Source: Loki-b32 sp964493385
GTDB lineage: Archaea > Asgardarchaeota > Lokiarchaeia > Sigyniarchaeales > SOKP01
DNA length: 27,988 nucleotides
NCBI GenBank assembly: GCA_964493385.1
Contig: CAZBNW010000024.1
Coordinates: forward strand, 1-27,988
Direction of reading: 5' to 3'
Of this stretch, positions 1-7,769 are shown one piece after another. Numbering within the stretch: the stretch's first letter is position 1; the number at the start of each line of letters is the position of its first letter. A program made the position numbers and the translations under genes. A model generated the notes under the pieces. That model saw nothing but the letters and a program-made list of their open reading frames with translations, did not search any database and was not told the origin of the DNA.

Positions 1-2
1 AT

Positions 3-1034
3 AACTGTTCTGGTTGTGGATTGTGTGCAGCAATCTGTCCGGTAAACTGTCTTCAAATCTATAATGGATTAGGGAAAATTGATGAAGATAAGTGTATTCG
101 ATGTGGATTATGTTATTATGTTTGTCCAAGAACGTACCTACCCGTGAAAGTTTTAAATATGGTACAAGAAAATATTGCTGAAATTAAAGATTACACTAAA
201 GTTGGTCCCTATTTAGAAGCCTATTCAGCAAGAACAAAAATAAAACATATTTCAGAAGTTTGTCAAGATGGTGGTATTTCAAGTACTTGTATACACTACC
301 TTTTAGATAAAAATAAAATCGATTTTGCTATTGGAGCTAAAATGAGTAATACACTATGGCGACCTGAACCATTATTAATTAAAAATAAGGAAGATATTAT
401 CTCAACGGCAGGTACAAAATATGTTAATAATCCTAACCTACAGTTATTAAATCAAAATGAACTTAAAGACAAGAAAATTGCTGTAGTAGGAGTGCCTTGT
501 CAAATGCAAGCTCTTCTGAAATCAAAAATCTATGATATTGGATTTCCCTCAATAAATAATGTAGAATACCGAATTGGTATCTTTTGTATGGAATCTTTTT
601 CATATGAATCTCTTTTAAAGATTTGTGAAAAAATGATTGTAGATATTAAAAATGCAAATAAAATGGATATCAATAAAGGGAAATTCTTTATTTATACTAA
701 AAATGGGGATGAGTTTAACGTCCCTATTAAGGAAATTTCACATTTAGCTCGAGAGGATTGTGAAATATGCTACGACTTAACTTCTGAATCTGCAGATATT
801 TCAATAGGATCCATAGGATCTCCTTCAGGATGGAACACAGTACTTATTAGAACTGAAAAAGGGAAAATTCTATATAATGAGTTAATTAAAAACAACTTAA
901 TTGAGTCTAAATCCATTGGAGATGTAAAACCGGGATTACCTATGTTACAAAAAATTGCTGGTTCTAAAAAAACTAAGAGTAAAAAACATATCAAATCAAA
1001 ATTAGAAGAAAATAAGAGAGTTCCAAATTACTAG
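3..1034 (+). CDS. FrhB-family iron-sulfur flavoprotein (F420 hydrogenase/dehydrogenase beta-subunit family), 5' partial
   Basis: The reading frame is already open at base 3 and starts in the middle of a 4Fe-4S motif, so the true start lies outside the window; an internal TTG at 21 is not the real start. Two ferredoxin motifs are seen: CSGCGLCAAICP at the very start and CIRCGLCYYVCP about 20 residues later. They are followed by the FrhB-type catalytic region, with a GVPCQ motif near residue 163 and a later CEICYD with downstream ADISIGS. These are the usual marks of the FrhB/FdhB family (two domains, PF04422 and PF04432), whose members bind FAD and pass electrons between F420 or another carrier and iron-sulfur clusters. 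The partner oxidoreductase cannot be told from this end of the operon. The C-terminus is a Lys-rich tail. The gene lies 131 bp upstream of rps13 on the same strand and is probably a separate unit. Confidence 0.85.
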   Translation, partial: NCSGCGLCAAICPVNCLQIYNGLGKIDEDKCIRCGLCYYVCPRTYLPVKVLNMVQENIAEIKDYTKVGPYLEAYSARTKIKHISEVCQDGGISSTCIHYLLDKNKIDFAIGAKMSNTLWRPEPLLIKNKEDIISTAGTKYVNNPNLQLLNQNELKDKKIAVVGVPCQMQALLKSKIYDIGFPSINNVEYRIGIFCMESFSYESLLKICEKMIVDIKNANKMDINKGKFFIYTKNGDEFNVPIKEISHLAREDCEICYDLTSESADISIGSIGSPSGWNTVLIRTEKGKILYNELIKNNLIESKSIGDVKPGLPMLQKIAGSKKTKSKKHIKSKLEENKRVPNY

Positions 1035-1136
1035 GTTTTAAAATTTTAAGAAATTTATTAATCCTCTAATTTATTCTCAAGTAAAACCAAAAATTTAATA
1101 TTAAATTCTGTATTTACTAACATTAAATCAAATAAG

Positions 1137-1150
1137 AAAACATAATATTA
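1137..1150 (+). promoter_or_regulatory. Possible TATA box for rps13 operon
   Basis: An AT-only stretch (ACATAATATTAATT) is centred about 24 bases before the rps13 ATG, the distance expected for a leaderless archaeal transcript. No Shine-Dalgarno sequence precedes this ATG, whereas rps4 and rps11 do have one, consistent with a leaderless first gene. The region is AT-rich, so confidence is limited. Confidence 0.35.
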
Positions 1151-1165
1151 ATTGATTGAGTTCGA

Positions 1166-1660
1166 ATGAGTTCTTTATCTGCTGTTCGGCCTAAAAATTT
1201 CCGCGAAAAGGTATTTTTTCGTAAACTCCGATCACAAGTGGATGGAAATGCGAAAGTTGAACATGGTTTAACACAAATTAGAGGTATTGGCAGAAGATTC
1301 GCTCAAGCTATCATTAGAGTAGCTAGAGTCGACTCAAATATTAGAATAGGAGCACTTCCTGAAAAAGATTTAAACAAAATCGAAGAAATAATCATTAATC
1401 CGATCGAAAATGGTGTTCCTAATTGGATGGTGAACCGACCAAAAGATTTACGTACTGGTGATGATCTTCATATAATAGGAAACAAATTGGAAATAACAAT
1501 CAAAAGAGACATAGATAGAATGAAAAAAATCAAAAGTTATAAGGGTGTTCGCCATCACTTAAAATTAAAAGTACGTGGTCAACGAACAAAAAGTACCGGT
1601 CGTCATGGATTAGTCATTGGTGTTATGAGAAGGAAAAAAGGGCAACTAAAATATAAATAG
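1166..1660 (+). CDS. rps13: Small ribosomal subunit protein uS13 (archaeal S13P)
   Basis: This 164-residue basic protein belongs to the head of the 30S subunit, where it contacts the P-site tRNA and the 50S subunit. The sequence shows the S13 signature: the helix-hairpin-helix region beginning LTQIRGIGRRFAQAII near residue 36, and a C-terminal basic segment with YKGVRHHLKLKVRGQRT and STGRHG. The N-terminal extension and length fit archaeal or eukaryotic S13 (S18e-like) rather than the shorter bacterial form. It is followed 14 bases later by rps4 and then rps11, the conserved archaeal order, so the three are surely one operon. The ATG at 1166 has no Shine-Dalgarno sequence and may begin a leaderless mRNA. 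Confidence 0.97.
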   Translation: MSSLSAVRPKNFREKVFFRKLRSQVDGNAKVEHGLTQIRGIGRRFAQAIIRVARVDSNIRIGALPEKDLNKIEEIIINPIENGVPNWMVNRPKDLRTGDDLHIIGNKLEITIKRDIDRMKKIKSYKGVRHHLKLKVRGQRTKSTGRHGLVIGVMRRKKGQLKYK

Positions 1661-1674
1661 TTAAGGGTGTAAAT

Positions 1675-2178
1675 ATGGGAGATCCTAGGCGTTTAAAGAA
1701 GAAATTTAAAAAACCAAAGCATCCATTTCAAAAAGAACGAATGATGGAAGAACTCGAATTTCTGGGCAAATATGGACTTAGAAATAAGCGAGAATTCTGG
1801 AAATTGCGTACCATATTAGGAAATTGGCGAAATATCGCTCGACAATCTAGAACATTATCTAAAGAGCAAGCCGTAGAAGTTCAACAAACATTAATTCGGA
1901 AATTAAATCGGTTAGGAATTATTGGACCAGAGGCAGAGTTTGAAGATGTCCTTCTTCTCACAACAGAAGATCTTTTAAAGAGAAGATTACAAACTCTTGT
2001 TTATGAAAAAGGACTCGCAAGTACTATATATCAAGCAAGACAATATATTACCCATGGACATATTCAAGTTAGAGGAAAAAAAATTGATGCTCCTTCCTAC
2101 ATTGTAAAAAAAGAGGAAGAAGATCTTATTGGTTTCACTCCTAACAGTCCTCTATCAATGGCAAAAGAAAAAAGTTAA
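1675..2178 (+). CDS. rps4: Small ribosomal subunit protein uS4 (archaeal S4P)
   Basis: This 167-residue primary 16S rRNA-binding protein of the 30S body is recognised by its MGDPRRLKKKFKKPKHPFQKERM start, typical of archaeal S4 (S9e-like), and by a C-terminal S4 RNA-binding fold around residues 103-145. That fold includes LASTIYQARQYITHGHIQVR followed by GKKIDAPSYIV. It lacks the zinc-binding cysteines seen in some bacterial S4 proteins. The start is an ATG preceded by GGGTG about 8 bases upstream. It lies 14 bases after rps13 and 12 bases before rps11, so all three are co-transcribed. Confidence 0.97.
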   Translation: MGDPRRLKKKFKKPKHPFQKERMMEELEFLGKYGLRNKREFWKLRTILGNWRNIARQSRTLSKEQAVEVQQTLIRKLNRLGIIGPEAEFEDVLLLTTEDLLKRRLQTLVYEKGLASTIYQARQYITHGHIQVRGKKIDAPSYIVKKEEEDLIGFTPNSPLSMAKEKS

Positions 2179-2190
2179 AGAGGTTGAAAA

Positions 2191-2583
2191 ATGAGTAAAG
2201 AAATTAAATGGGCAATTATACATATTTTTAGTTCATATAATAATACAATTGTAACCGCTACGGATCTCAGTGGAGCTGAAACATTTGCCAAATGTTCTGG
2301 TGGTATGGTAGTCAAAGCAGATAGGGATGAAAGCAATCCTTACGCAGCAATGCAATGTGGCTTTAGAGTAGCAAATGACCTTAAAGATAAAGGAATTAAA
2401 GGGATACATATTAAAGTTAGAGCCCCCGGTGGAAATAAAAGTCAAACTCCCGGCCCAGGAGCACAAGCCTGTATTAGAGCTCTAGCACGAGCGGGATTAC
2501 AAGTCGGTAGAATCGAAGAAGTAACTCCTAAATCGCATGACCACTGTAGGAGGAAGGGTGGGCATAGGGGCCGTAGAGTATAA
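2191..2583 (+). CDS. rps11: Small ribosomal subunit protein uS11 (archaeal S11P)
   Basis: This 130-residue protein of the 30S platform lines the mRNA exit region. Diagnostic segments are the SSYNNTIVTATDLSG start, the central GIHIKVRAPGGNKSQTPGPG loop, and the basic C-terminal tail ending CRRKGGHRGRRV. The ATG is preceded by AGAGGTTG, a clear Shine-Dalgarno sequence. In most archaea rps11 is followed by rpoD, rpl18e, rpl13 and rps9. Here the operon stops after rps11, with a possible hairpin just after the stop codon, and the next gene is a sugar transporter. Confidence 0.98.
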   Translation: MSKEIKWAIIHIFSSYNNTIVTATDLSGAETFAKCSGGMVVKADRDESNPYAAMQCGFRVANDLKDKGIKGIHIKVRAPGGNKSQTPGPGAQACIRALARAGLQVGRIEEVTPKSHDHCRRKGGHRGRRV

Positions 2584-2585
2584 AA

Positions 2586-2617
2586 ATCTCTTAGGAGATC
2601 GTTCTGTTTAAAGAGAT
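2586..2617 (+). terminator. Hairpin after rps11
   Basis: Three bases after the rps11 stop, ATCTCTT is matched by an inverted AAGAGAT 18 bases later. A smaller alternative stem (ATCTC, loop TTAG, GAGAT) lies within it. T-rich DNA follows from about 2630. This fits the end of the ribosomal-protein transcript, but archaeal termination relies mainly on T-tracts, so the hairpin's role is uncertain. Confidence 0.35.
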
Positions 2618-2709
2618 GGCGAATCTATTCTTTTGAAATTGATTTTTCTTTATTAAGGAATCTTTTAGTAAATTTTTCTTTTATCCTATTTAAATTAAAA
2701 ATCATCCGA

Positions 2710-2759
2710 AAGGTAAATTCAAAGTCTGATTTCAATGAAAATTCCTTTAAAAAAACTAA
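2710..2759 (+). repeat. 50-nt direct repeat, copy 1 (before transporter)
   Basis: This 50-nt stretch matches 4501-4550 at 46 of 50 positions without gaps. Copy 1 lies in the non-coding gap between rps11 and the sugar transporter, and copy 2 just after the transporter stop, so together they bracket that gene. The core contains a small palindrome, TTTCA-A-TGAAA. Read in one frame both copies encode a similar short peptide (VNS-SDFNENS), but the differences in that frame are nearly all amino-acid changing, which argues against selection on a protein. The remaining sequence from 2618 to 2899 is AT-rich and shows no other gene. Confidence 0.8.
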
Positions 2760-2899
2760 TTCCTTAATACTTTAATTTAAGAAAACAGAGAATGTTATTT
2801 TGAAGACCTTAAACTAAAAATTTGTTTTATAAAATTTAAAATAACTTCAATTATTTCTTGAATTACATTTCTTCTATTGAAATTAGAGGTTTTATATTT

Positions 2900-4408
2900 T
2901 TGACTGAGAATCACTCAAAAAATGTAAAAAGGGAGAACCAACTTTCTTCGGAAATCGTACCCCTAAGGGAGAAGTTAGCCTATGGTTTTGCTCAAATACC
3001 TCATACTTTTTATGGATCTGTTATGGGAGTAATTCAATCCTTCTATTATAGCTGGATGGGTTTACAAAATATTTGGATTGTAATTGCTCAAGTCTTTTAT
3101 GCCATATGGAATGTTATTAATGATCCTATCTTCGGCAATATGATAAACAATACAAAATATTACAATAAGAAAAAAAAAGAACGTCAAAGATACATTCCGT
3201 ATATTAAATTTGGGGCACCTTTGTTTAGTCTATTATTTGCCATAGTGTTTTTTCCACCAGATTTTCTAAGAGGGCGTCCAAATGACCTCACAATTCAAGT
3301 ATGGTTATTTATTTGGTACATTGTGAGTCTATTTATGTACGACACACTATTTACCATAGTCGTATGTGCTTATGTAGCACTTCTCCCTCAAATGACCTTG
3401 AATCAACGTGAAAGGGAAAAAATTCAGTTATTATGCACTGCCTTTATGCTTCCGGCTGTTATACCTGGATTTTTTTTACCTGTTATGTATTTAGCAGATC
3501 CTACTGCAGGATCTATAGCTCAATTTCAAGTGCTTGTTATCATCATTGCAATATTCGGCATGGTGCCATACATCATCTTGTCAAAATATGGTTCAGAGCA
3601 TAGCGAATTTGTTCCAGAACATTCTAAAGGCGTAATAAAATCCCTTAAAATCGCCTTAAAAAATAGATCTTTCCTAATATATGTAATTTACGATGGTGTG
3701 AGTGTTTTTGTACTTAATTTAATAATTACCAGCTTGCCTTTTTATCTCACTTGGGTATTAGAGCCAATGGATACGAATATGGTGCTCTTCTGGATTGCTC
3801 CCATAATATGTTTGATTATTTCAATCCCTTTAATTATGAAAATTGCCGAAAAACACTCAACAAAAGCATCGTTGTCTTATGCATTAGGTGTTCTGTCCGT
3901 AGGGTTTTTCTTTACATTCTTTGCGGGCCTCATTGGTAATTGGATATTAGTATCAGTTGGAGTTAGTATTGTATTTTTAGCTTTCGCAGCAGATTTTATC
4001 TTACATAATCCAATGAGAGCAGATACAATCGATTATGATTATTGGAAGGTCTCAGGAGAGAGGAGAGAAGGACTATATGCGGGTATTGGCCCATTATTAT
4101 CCAAGCCGATGATTAGTGTAGCTTTAGCGGTACCTACAGCTTTTATGACTGCTTTCGGTTTAATATATTCTGAGGTTGTAGGAGGGTTGAACCCAACCCA
4201 AGGAATGACAGCAGCAGCTTTGAGTGTCAATATATCATTTGCACTTTTACCTGGAATTGCTTCATTAATAGGATTTATTATATGGGTAAAGTTATACCCT
4301 CTTACTGGAAAAGTCGTTGATGAAATGAAAAAAGAACTCAAAAAAATGCATGAACAAAAAAGAAAAGAGTATGAAGAGAAGTTAAAAATAAAATTTGAAA
4401 TTTTATAA
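2900..4408 (+). CDS. GPH-family sugar:cation symporter (MFS_2, MelB-like)
   Basis: This polytopic inner-membrane transporter of about 502 residues has roughly twelve hydrophobic segments, the size of the glycoside-pentoside-hexuronide:cation symporter family. The family N-terminus is visible (LREKLAYGFAQIPHTFYGS), as is the loop motif after the second helix (WNVINDPIFGNMI), the counterpart of the conserved ND-P-x-G segment. The C-terminal tail is a charged helix rich in Lys and Glu. The open frame reaches a TTG at 2858. I prefer the TTG at 2900 because AGAGGT lies about 10 bases upstream of it, matching the Shine-Dalgarno sequence of rps11, and because the residues between the two starts do not look like family sequence. 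The substrate is unknown. It sits where rpoD is usually found and is bracketed by a direct repeat, suggesting an insertion or rearrangement. Confidence 0.85.
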   Translation: MTENHSKNVKRENQLSSEIVPLREKLAYGFAQIPHTFYGSVMGVIQSFYYSWMGLQNIWIVIAQVFYAIWNVINDPIFGNMINNTKYYNKKKKERQRYIPYIKFGAPLFSLLFAIVFFPPDFLRGRPNDLTIQVWLFIWYIVSLFMYDTLFTIVVCAYVALLPQMTLNQREREKIQLLCTAFMLPAVIPGFFLPVMYLADPTAGSIAQFQVLVIIIAIFGMVPYIILSKYGSEHSEFVPEHSKGVIKSLKIALKNRSFLIYVIYDGVSVFVLNLIITSLPFYLTWVLEPMDTNMVLFWIAPIICLIISIPLIMKIAEKHSTKASLSYALGVLSVGFFFTFFAGLIGNWILVSVGVSIVFLAFAADFILHNPMRADTIDYDYWKVSGERREGLYAGIGPLLSKPMISVALAVPTAFMTAFGLIYSEVVGGLNPTQGMTAAALSVNISFALLPGIASLIGFIIWVKLYPLTGKVVDEMKKELKKMHEQKRKEYEEKLKIKFEIL

Positions 4409-4482
4409 AGGAAAGACTTTCTCGGCTTCCTTCTCGTCAAACTCGAGCTCTCGTAAGCGTATTCAAATCTCACGAGGTGTAA

Positions 4483-4569
4483 ATGAAGCTTTTAACACTC
4501 AAGGTAAATTCAGAGTCTGATTTCAATGAAAATTCCATGGAAAAAACTAAAAGTATTTTAGCTTTCTAA
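4483..4569 (+). CDS. Possible 28-codon ORF overlapping repeat copy 2
   Basis: An ATG preceded by GAGGTG at good spacing opens a 28-residue frame (starting MKLLTLKVNSESDF, ending KSILAF) that runs through repeat copy 2. It matches no family I recognise. Its last 12 bases overlap the 3' end of the kinase fragment on the other strand. It may be the first codons of a truncated gene, or chance. The upstream stretch 4409-4480 is relatively GC-rich and holds no gene that I can support. Confidence 0.2.
   Translation: MKLLTLKVNSESDFNENSMEKTKSILAF
4501..4550 (+). repeat. 50-nt direct repeat, copy 2 (after transporter)
   Basis: Second copy of the repeat at 2710-2759, in the same orientation, beginning 93 bases after the transporter stop. 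The four mismatches lie at one position in the first half and three clustered after ATTCC. See copy 1. Confidence 0.8.
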
Positions 4570-5193
4570 AAGCTCCATACACTCTAAATCTTCTAAAGTG
4601 AGAAATGCTCTTTCTAATGCATTCCACCAAAAATAAGGATTAAACCCATTACACCACCAGTAAACTACGCTGTAAAGGTTTAATAATGCACTAAATCTAT
4701 AATCATTCCAACATTCATCCCAGCTATAGTTTTTAACACCGAATTTTGAAAGATCCTTGTGATATCGTTTGATAAGCTCTTTTTCCATCCTATCTCTTCT
4801 TTCGGGAAGCCAATCAAGCCCAATCATATGTGCTAGATCCATAATTCCAACACCAAGAGCCAAATCATGCCAAACAATTAATTTCACTTTGACTTTTTCA
4901 TTTTCAATATCTTTTGGATAAAGAAAATCCCAGAAGGAAGCATCATATTTAATAAGTGTTATATTCCTTTCTTTAATTCGTTCATAAGCTAATTGTGGAT
5001 ATAAGGAGAACACCGTTTTGAATAACTCTTTTCGTTTATTACTTATTCGATCTCCTAAGAAATTTAACAATCGATTTAATGTTTGTTTTTCATTTTCAAA
5101 CCAATTAAGAATTTCTTTTTCATTAAAAGAATTTTCTTTTAAATTGTAAAAAGTGAAGGAATATTTGGAGAGTTTAAGATTTTTGCTTTAAGT
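4558..5193 (-). pseudogene. C-terminal fragment of an aminoglycoside/choline-kinase-like phosphotransferase, catalytic residues lost
   Basis: The C-terminal lobe of an APH-type phosphotransferase (ecdysteroid-kinase-like group) is recognisable from segments such as FLGDRISNKRKELF, IMDLAHMIGLDWLPERRDRM, YSWDECWNDYRFSALLNLY and WWNALERAFLTLEDLECMELL. The catalytic loop, normally HGD with a downstream Asn, reads KYDASFWD, and the metal-binding IDWQD-type segment reads LIVWHD, so the catalytic His, Asn and metal-binding Asp are gone. The N-lobe, which would need another 450-500 bp, is missing. The frame is open only to 5193, where a TAA lies, with no ATG before the homologous part. The first in-frame TTG at 5070 would give 170 residues. 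I read this as a decayed 5'-truncated gene, although an expressed pseudokinase fragment cannot be excluded. Confidence 0.75.
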
Positions 5194-5306
5194 TAGTTTA
5201 AAAGAGAGCTTCAAAAATTTTAAATTCCAATAATTCATAAAGGATTTACAAATAAATTATTTTTATTCAAATACATTTAGGATAGGAAAAAATATATTAG
5301 TGGATT

Positions 5307-5336
5307 GTTTTTAAATACTTAAAGAGAAACTTTAAG
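5307..5336 (+). promoter_or_regulatory. TATA box and adjoining inverted repeat upstream of the coiled-coil gene
   Basis: TTTTTAAATAC at about 5308-5318 fits an archaeal TATA box, placing transcription start near 5340 and giving a leader of roughly 30 bases before the ATG at 5371. Immediately downstream is a perfect inverted repeat, CTTAAAG and CTTTAAG around five bases (5318-5336). No Shine-Dalgarno sequence is seen. Confidence 0.4.
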
Positions 5337-5370
5337 AGATAATCAAATTAAATCAATCAAGTAACCCTTT

Positions 5371-6834
5371 ATGAGCGAAGAAGAAAAGTTCAAATCTATT
5401 ATTCAAGAGATTAAGGAAATTTATTTGTTCTTGACGCAGCAAGAGCCAACTCCAGATGATGAAATTGAAGCTCGAGAGAAATTAATAGACAAGATTCAAA
5501 CTTTAAAGACTACAAATTCGTTCCTTGTAGGATCTAATATGCGTCTTTTTGAAGATACTTTGAATAAATTAGATAAATGGGATACTTTGGAACTTTGGTT
5601 TATAGAATCTGAGTTACCGGAATATATACAAAAAATAATTAATATAACTGATGAATTATCCGAAATTCAGCCGGAAGAAGAATACAAAGAATCACCAACT
5701 ACCCAAATACGCGAAGATTTAGAAAAAGCTAGCCTTGATATTGACGAAATTGTTGGCAAGGTTTCTGAACAATTTAAAGGGGAAATCGATGATCTTAAAC
5801 AAGAGATTGATGTATTAAAGTTAGAATTAGAAAAAAAAGATGAGACGATCAAACAAGCTACTCAAACGAAAGTAATAAAAAAAATTACTCCTAAAAAAGA
5901 TGTAAAATTACCTCCTCCAAAAATTAAAATTCCTATTATTAAAACACCGGAAAAACCTCCTAAAGTTAAAGCTCCCAGCAAATCTGAGGCAGAAAAACCA
6001 AAAGTAAAGATTGGAGTAAAATCCATAGAACAGGTTCAATCAAAAATTGAAGAAGAATTAGAAAAAATAAAAGCTCCTCCTGTATTTCAGCAAAAATCAA
6101 AGATAAAACAAGAATCAAAATCGATTTTAGATATTATCGAAGAATTAGAAACACCAGGATTTACTGAAATACCTGAAAAACCAAAAAAAAGTCCATTAAT
6201 ATCTGAAATTATCGAAATCGATGTTTCAGAAGAAGAAAAAGAAATACCATTTACAGTACAAGAGCCTAAGATTGTTGAAAAGCCTGAGATAATTGAAAAA
6301 CCGGAAATTACACAAAAACCCAAAATTACTTCAGTAAGTATAGAGGAAGTTGAGGCTGAAGCTGTAAGATCAAGTGGAACTGAATTATTTAACGTATTCT
6401 CTTCCGTTGGAGATAAAACTACTGAAAAATTACCAACGTTAGATGAAGCTTTTGCTGGACTGCCAGTCAAAGAAAAGAAAAAGAAGGAAGATAAGAAAAA
6501 GAAGAAAGAAGAGAAAAAAGAACCAAAAAAGACTGATACAATACCTTTCATTGACTTTAGTGGTATTCAACCCGAAATAGGGAGTTTTGATGAATTTGAA
6601 ACATCTACTGTAGAAGAATTGCCTACGGATAAGGATTCCTTATATCAAGAGTTAATTGCTCTTGAGGGTAAAAGGTATTCAATAGAAAAAAGCTTCAAAG
6701 ATATTGAAAAAAGTTATCATACGGGATCTATTGATGATCTTGAATATAAAAAACAGAGTGATGAACTTAGGGGAAAACTAGAAAGTATAACTACGAGAAT
6801 TAACAAGATAAGACGCGTTATATCAAGTTTATAA
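5371..6834 (+). CDS. Coiled-coil, Lys/Pro-rich protein with steadiness-box-like C-terminal hairpin
   Basis: This 487-residue soluble protein has no signal peptide or membrane helix. Residues 1-110 form a helical, acidic N-terminal domain. About 120-165 is a heptad-rich coiled coil (DDLKQEIDVLKLELEKKDETIKQ). About 170-415 is a disordered, low-complexity region with repeated EKPEI units and a very basic stretch (KEKKKKEDKKKKKEEKK). The last ~65 residues form a predicted helical hairpin. The turn and second helix of that hairpin (YHTGSIDDLEYKKQ onward) follow the pattern of the TSG101/Vps23 steadiness box (FRRGTIDLEVFLKH onward in the human protein, from memory), sharing G-x-I-D, an aromatic five residues later, and the Lys/Leu/Arg spacing after it. 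Asgard archaea do encode ESCRT-I-like proteins with such a box. The assignment is an inference, since similar hairpins occur in other coiled-coil proteins. The gene stands alone and converges on nadE with a 3-bp gap. Confidence 0.75.
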   Translation: MSEEEKFKSIIQEIKEIYLFLTQQEPTPDDEIEAREKLIDKIQTLKTTNSFLVGSNMRLFEDTLNKLDKWDTLELWFIESELPEYIQKIINITDELSEIQPEEEYKESPTTQIREDLEKASLDIDEIVGKVSEQFKGEIDDLKQEIDVLKLELEKKDETIKQATQTKVIKKITPKKDVKLPPPKIKIPIIKTPEKPPKVKAPSKSEAEKPKVKIGVKSIEQVQSKIEEELEKIKAPPVFQQKSKIKQESKSILDIIEELETPGFTEIPEKPKKSPLISEIIEIDVSEEEKEIPFTVQEPKIVEKPEIIEKPEITQKPKITSVSIEEVEAEAVRSSGTELFNVFSSVGDKTTEKLPTLDEAFAGLPVKEKKKKEDKKKKKEEKKEPKKTDTIPFIDFSGIQPEIGSFDEFETSTVEELPTDKDSLYQELIALEGKRYSIEKSFKDIEKSYHTGSIDDLEYKKQSDELRGKLESITTRINKIRRVISSL

Positions 6835-6837
6835 TTT

Positions 6838-7611
6838 TTAATCTTTTTGTAAGTTGTTTATTCTGAAAAAAAGTGGCATTGTTAGTTTATGATGTGCTGA
6901 TTTCATCATATCCTTAACTTTCTTTACACTGTCTTTGTTTAAATCATCTAAATCTAATTTATTATCTATCCTGAAGATAATCTCATCTAAAACATTATAA
7001 GTTAAACCAATTTCACCTTCATCTGTTTGACCTTCCCATAATCCCGCACTTGGCGGTTTTTTAATGATTTCTTCAGGAATATTTAATATTTTAGCGATTT
7101 CTTTTACTTCACATTTGTAAAGTCCTCCAATAGGTTCAAAATCAACTCCACCATCACCATATTTGGTAAAATAGCCAATTGCTATTTCAGTTCGATTACC
7201 AGTACCAGCAACTAGAAATTTTCCTAAAGACTGACCAACGAAATAAATTGCCATCATCCTCAATCGAGGTTTTAAATTTGCCATTGCAATTTGATTAGAT
7301 TTAAATAAACGGGATGAAATTTTCAAAAATTCATCATAAATACTTGTCAACTCTATTTTGATAAACTTTATTCCTAACATCTCAGCTAATTTCTCCGCAT
7401 CATTTAAATCTTGTGGGATTGATGAACATGGTAAACCTAATCCAATGACATTATCCTTACCAATGGCACTAACGCATAATGTTGTTGTTACAGCGCTATC
7501 AATACCCCCACTAATTCCTACAACAACTCCGTTAACTTTTGCGGAAGTTACATATTCTTTTACCCACTCTTGAATTTCAGAAATAATCTTTTTATAATCC
7601 AGTTTTCGCAT
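6838..7611 (-). CDS. nadE: NH3-dependent NAD+ synthetase
   Basis: This enzyme makes NAD+ from deamido-NAD+, ATP and ammonia, the last step of NAD biosynthesis. The 257-residue protein shows the ATP-pyrophosphatase P-loop SGGIDS at residues 34-39, GTGNRTE at 136-142 and YFTKYGDGG at 147-155, followed by a lid region with KPPSAGLWEGQTDE. No glutaminase (nitrilase) domain is present, so ammonia must come from solution or a separate protein, as is usual in archaea. An upstream TTG at 7623 is in frame, but the ATG at 7611 is preferred: it has the usual spacing to the P-loop, and an AT-rich TATA-like stretch (TTTTAATTAAAA) lies about 25 bases upstream, fitting a leaderless mRNA. It converges on the coiled-coil gene and is divergent from the gene at 7770. 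Confidence 0.95.
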   Translation of the reverse strand: MRKLDYKKIISEIQEWVKEYVTSAKVNGVVVGISGGIDSAVTTTLCVSAIGKDNVIGLGLPCSSIPQDLNDAEKLAEMLGIKFIKIELTSIYDEFLKISSRLFKSNQIAMANLKPRLRMMAIYFVGQSLGKFLVAGTGNRTEIAIGYFTKYGDGGVDFEPIGGLYKCEVKEIAKILNIPEEIIKKPPSAGLWEGQTDEGEIGLTYNVLDEIIFRIDNKLDLDDLNKDSVKKVKDMMKSAHHKLTMPLFFRINNLQKD

Positions 7612-7769
7612 AATATTTTTCAACGATACTTTTAATTAAAATCCTTTTTTTAGCATAAACTTAAAAGATAAGATTATAATAAAAATTTTATAATTATAAA
7701 ATTAAAAATATAACCTTAATTTAATCTACTAGAATAAAATTTAATTACAAATGTAAATAATGATATAGA

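Noticed and set aside
2858..2899. TTG at 2858 as the transporter start
   Set aside because: There is no Shine-Dalgarno sequence before it and the added residues are unlike the family; the TTG at 2900 has AGAGGT at suitable spacing.
4039..4473. 144-codon minus-strand ORF inside the end of the GPH transporter
   Set aside because: It is antisense to well-conserved transporter helices and its product is low-quality sequence; a shadow frame.
4425..4482. tRNA-like sequence with a TTCAAATC T-loop match after the transporter gene
   Set aside because: The bases flanking the loop do not pair into a T-stem and no matching acceptor arm is found upstream; only a 5-bp CTCGT/ACGAG pair exists.
6087..6551. 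154-codon minus-strand ORF rich in Phe and Ser
   Set aside because: It is the mirror of the Lys/Glu-rich region of the coiled-coil gene, whose composition suppresses stops on the other strand.
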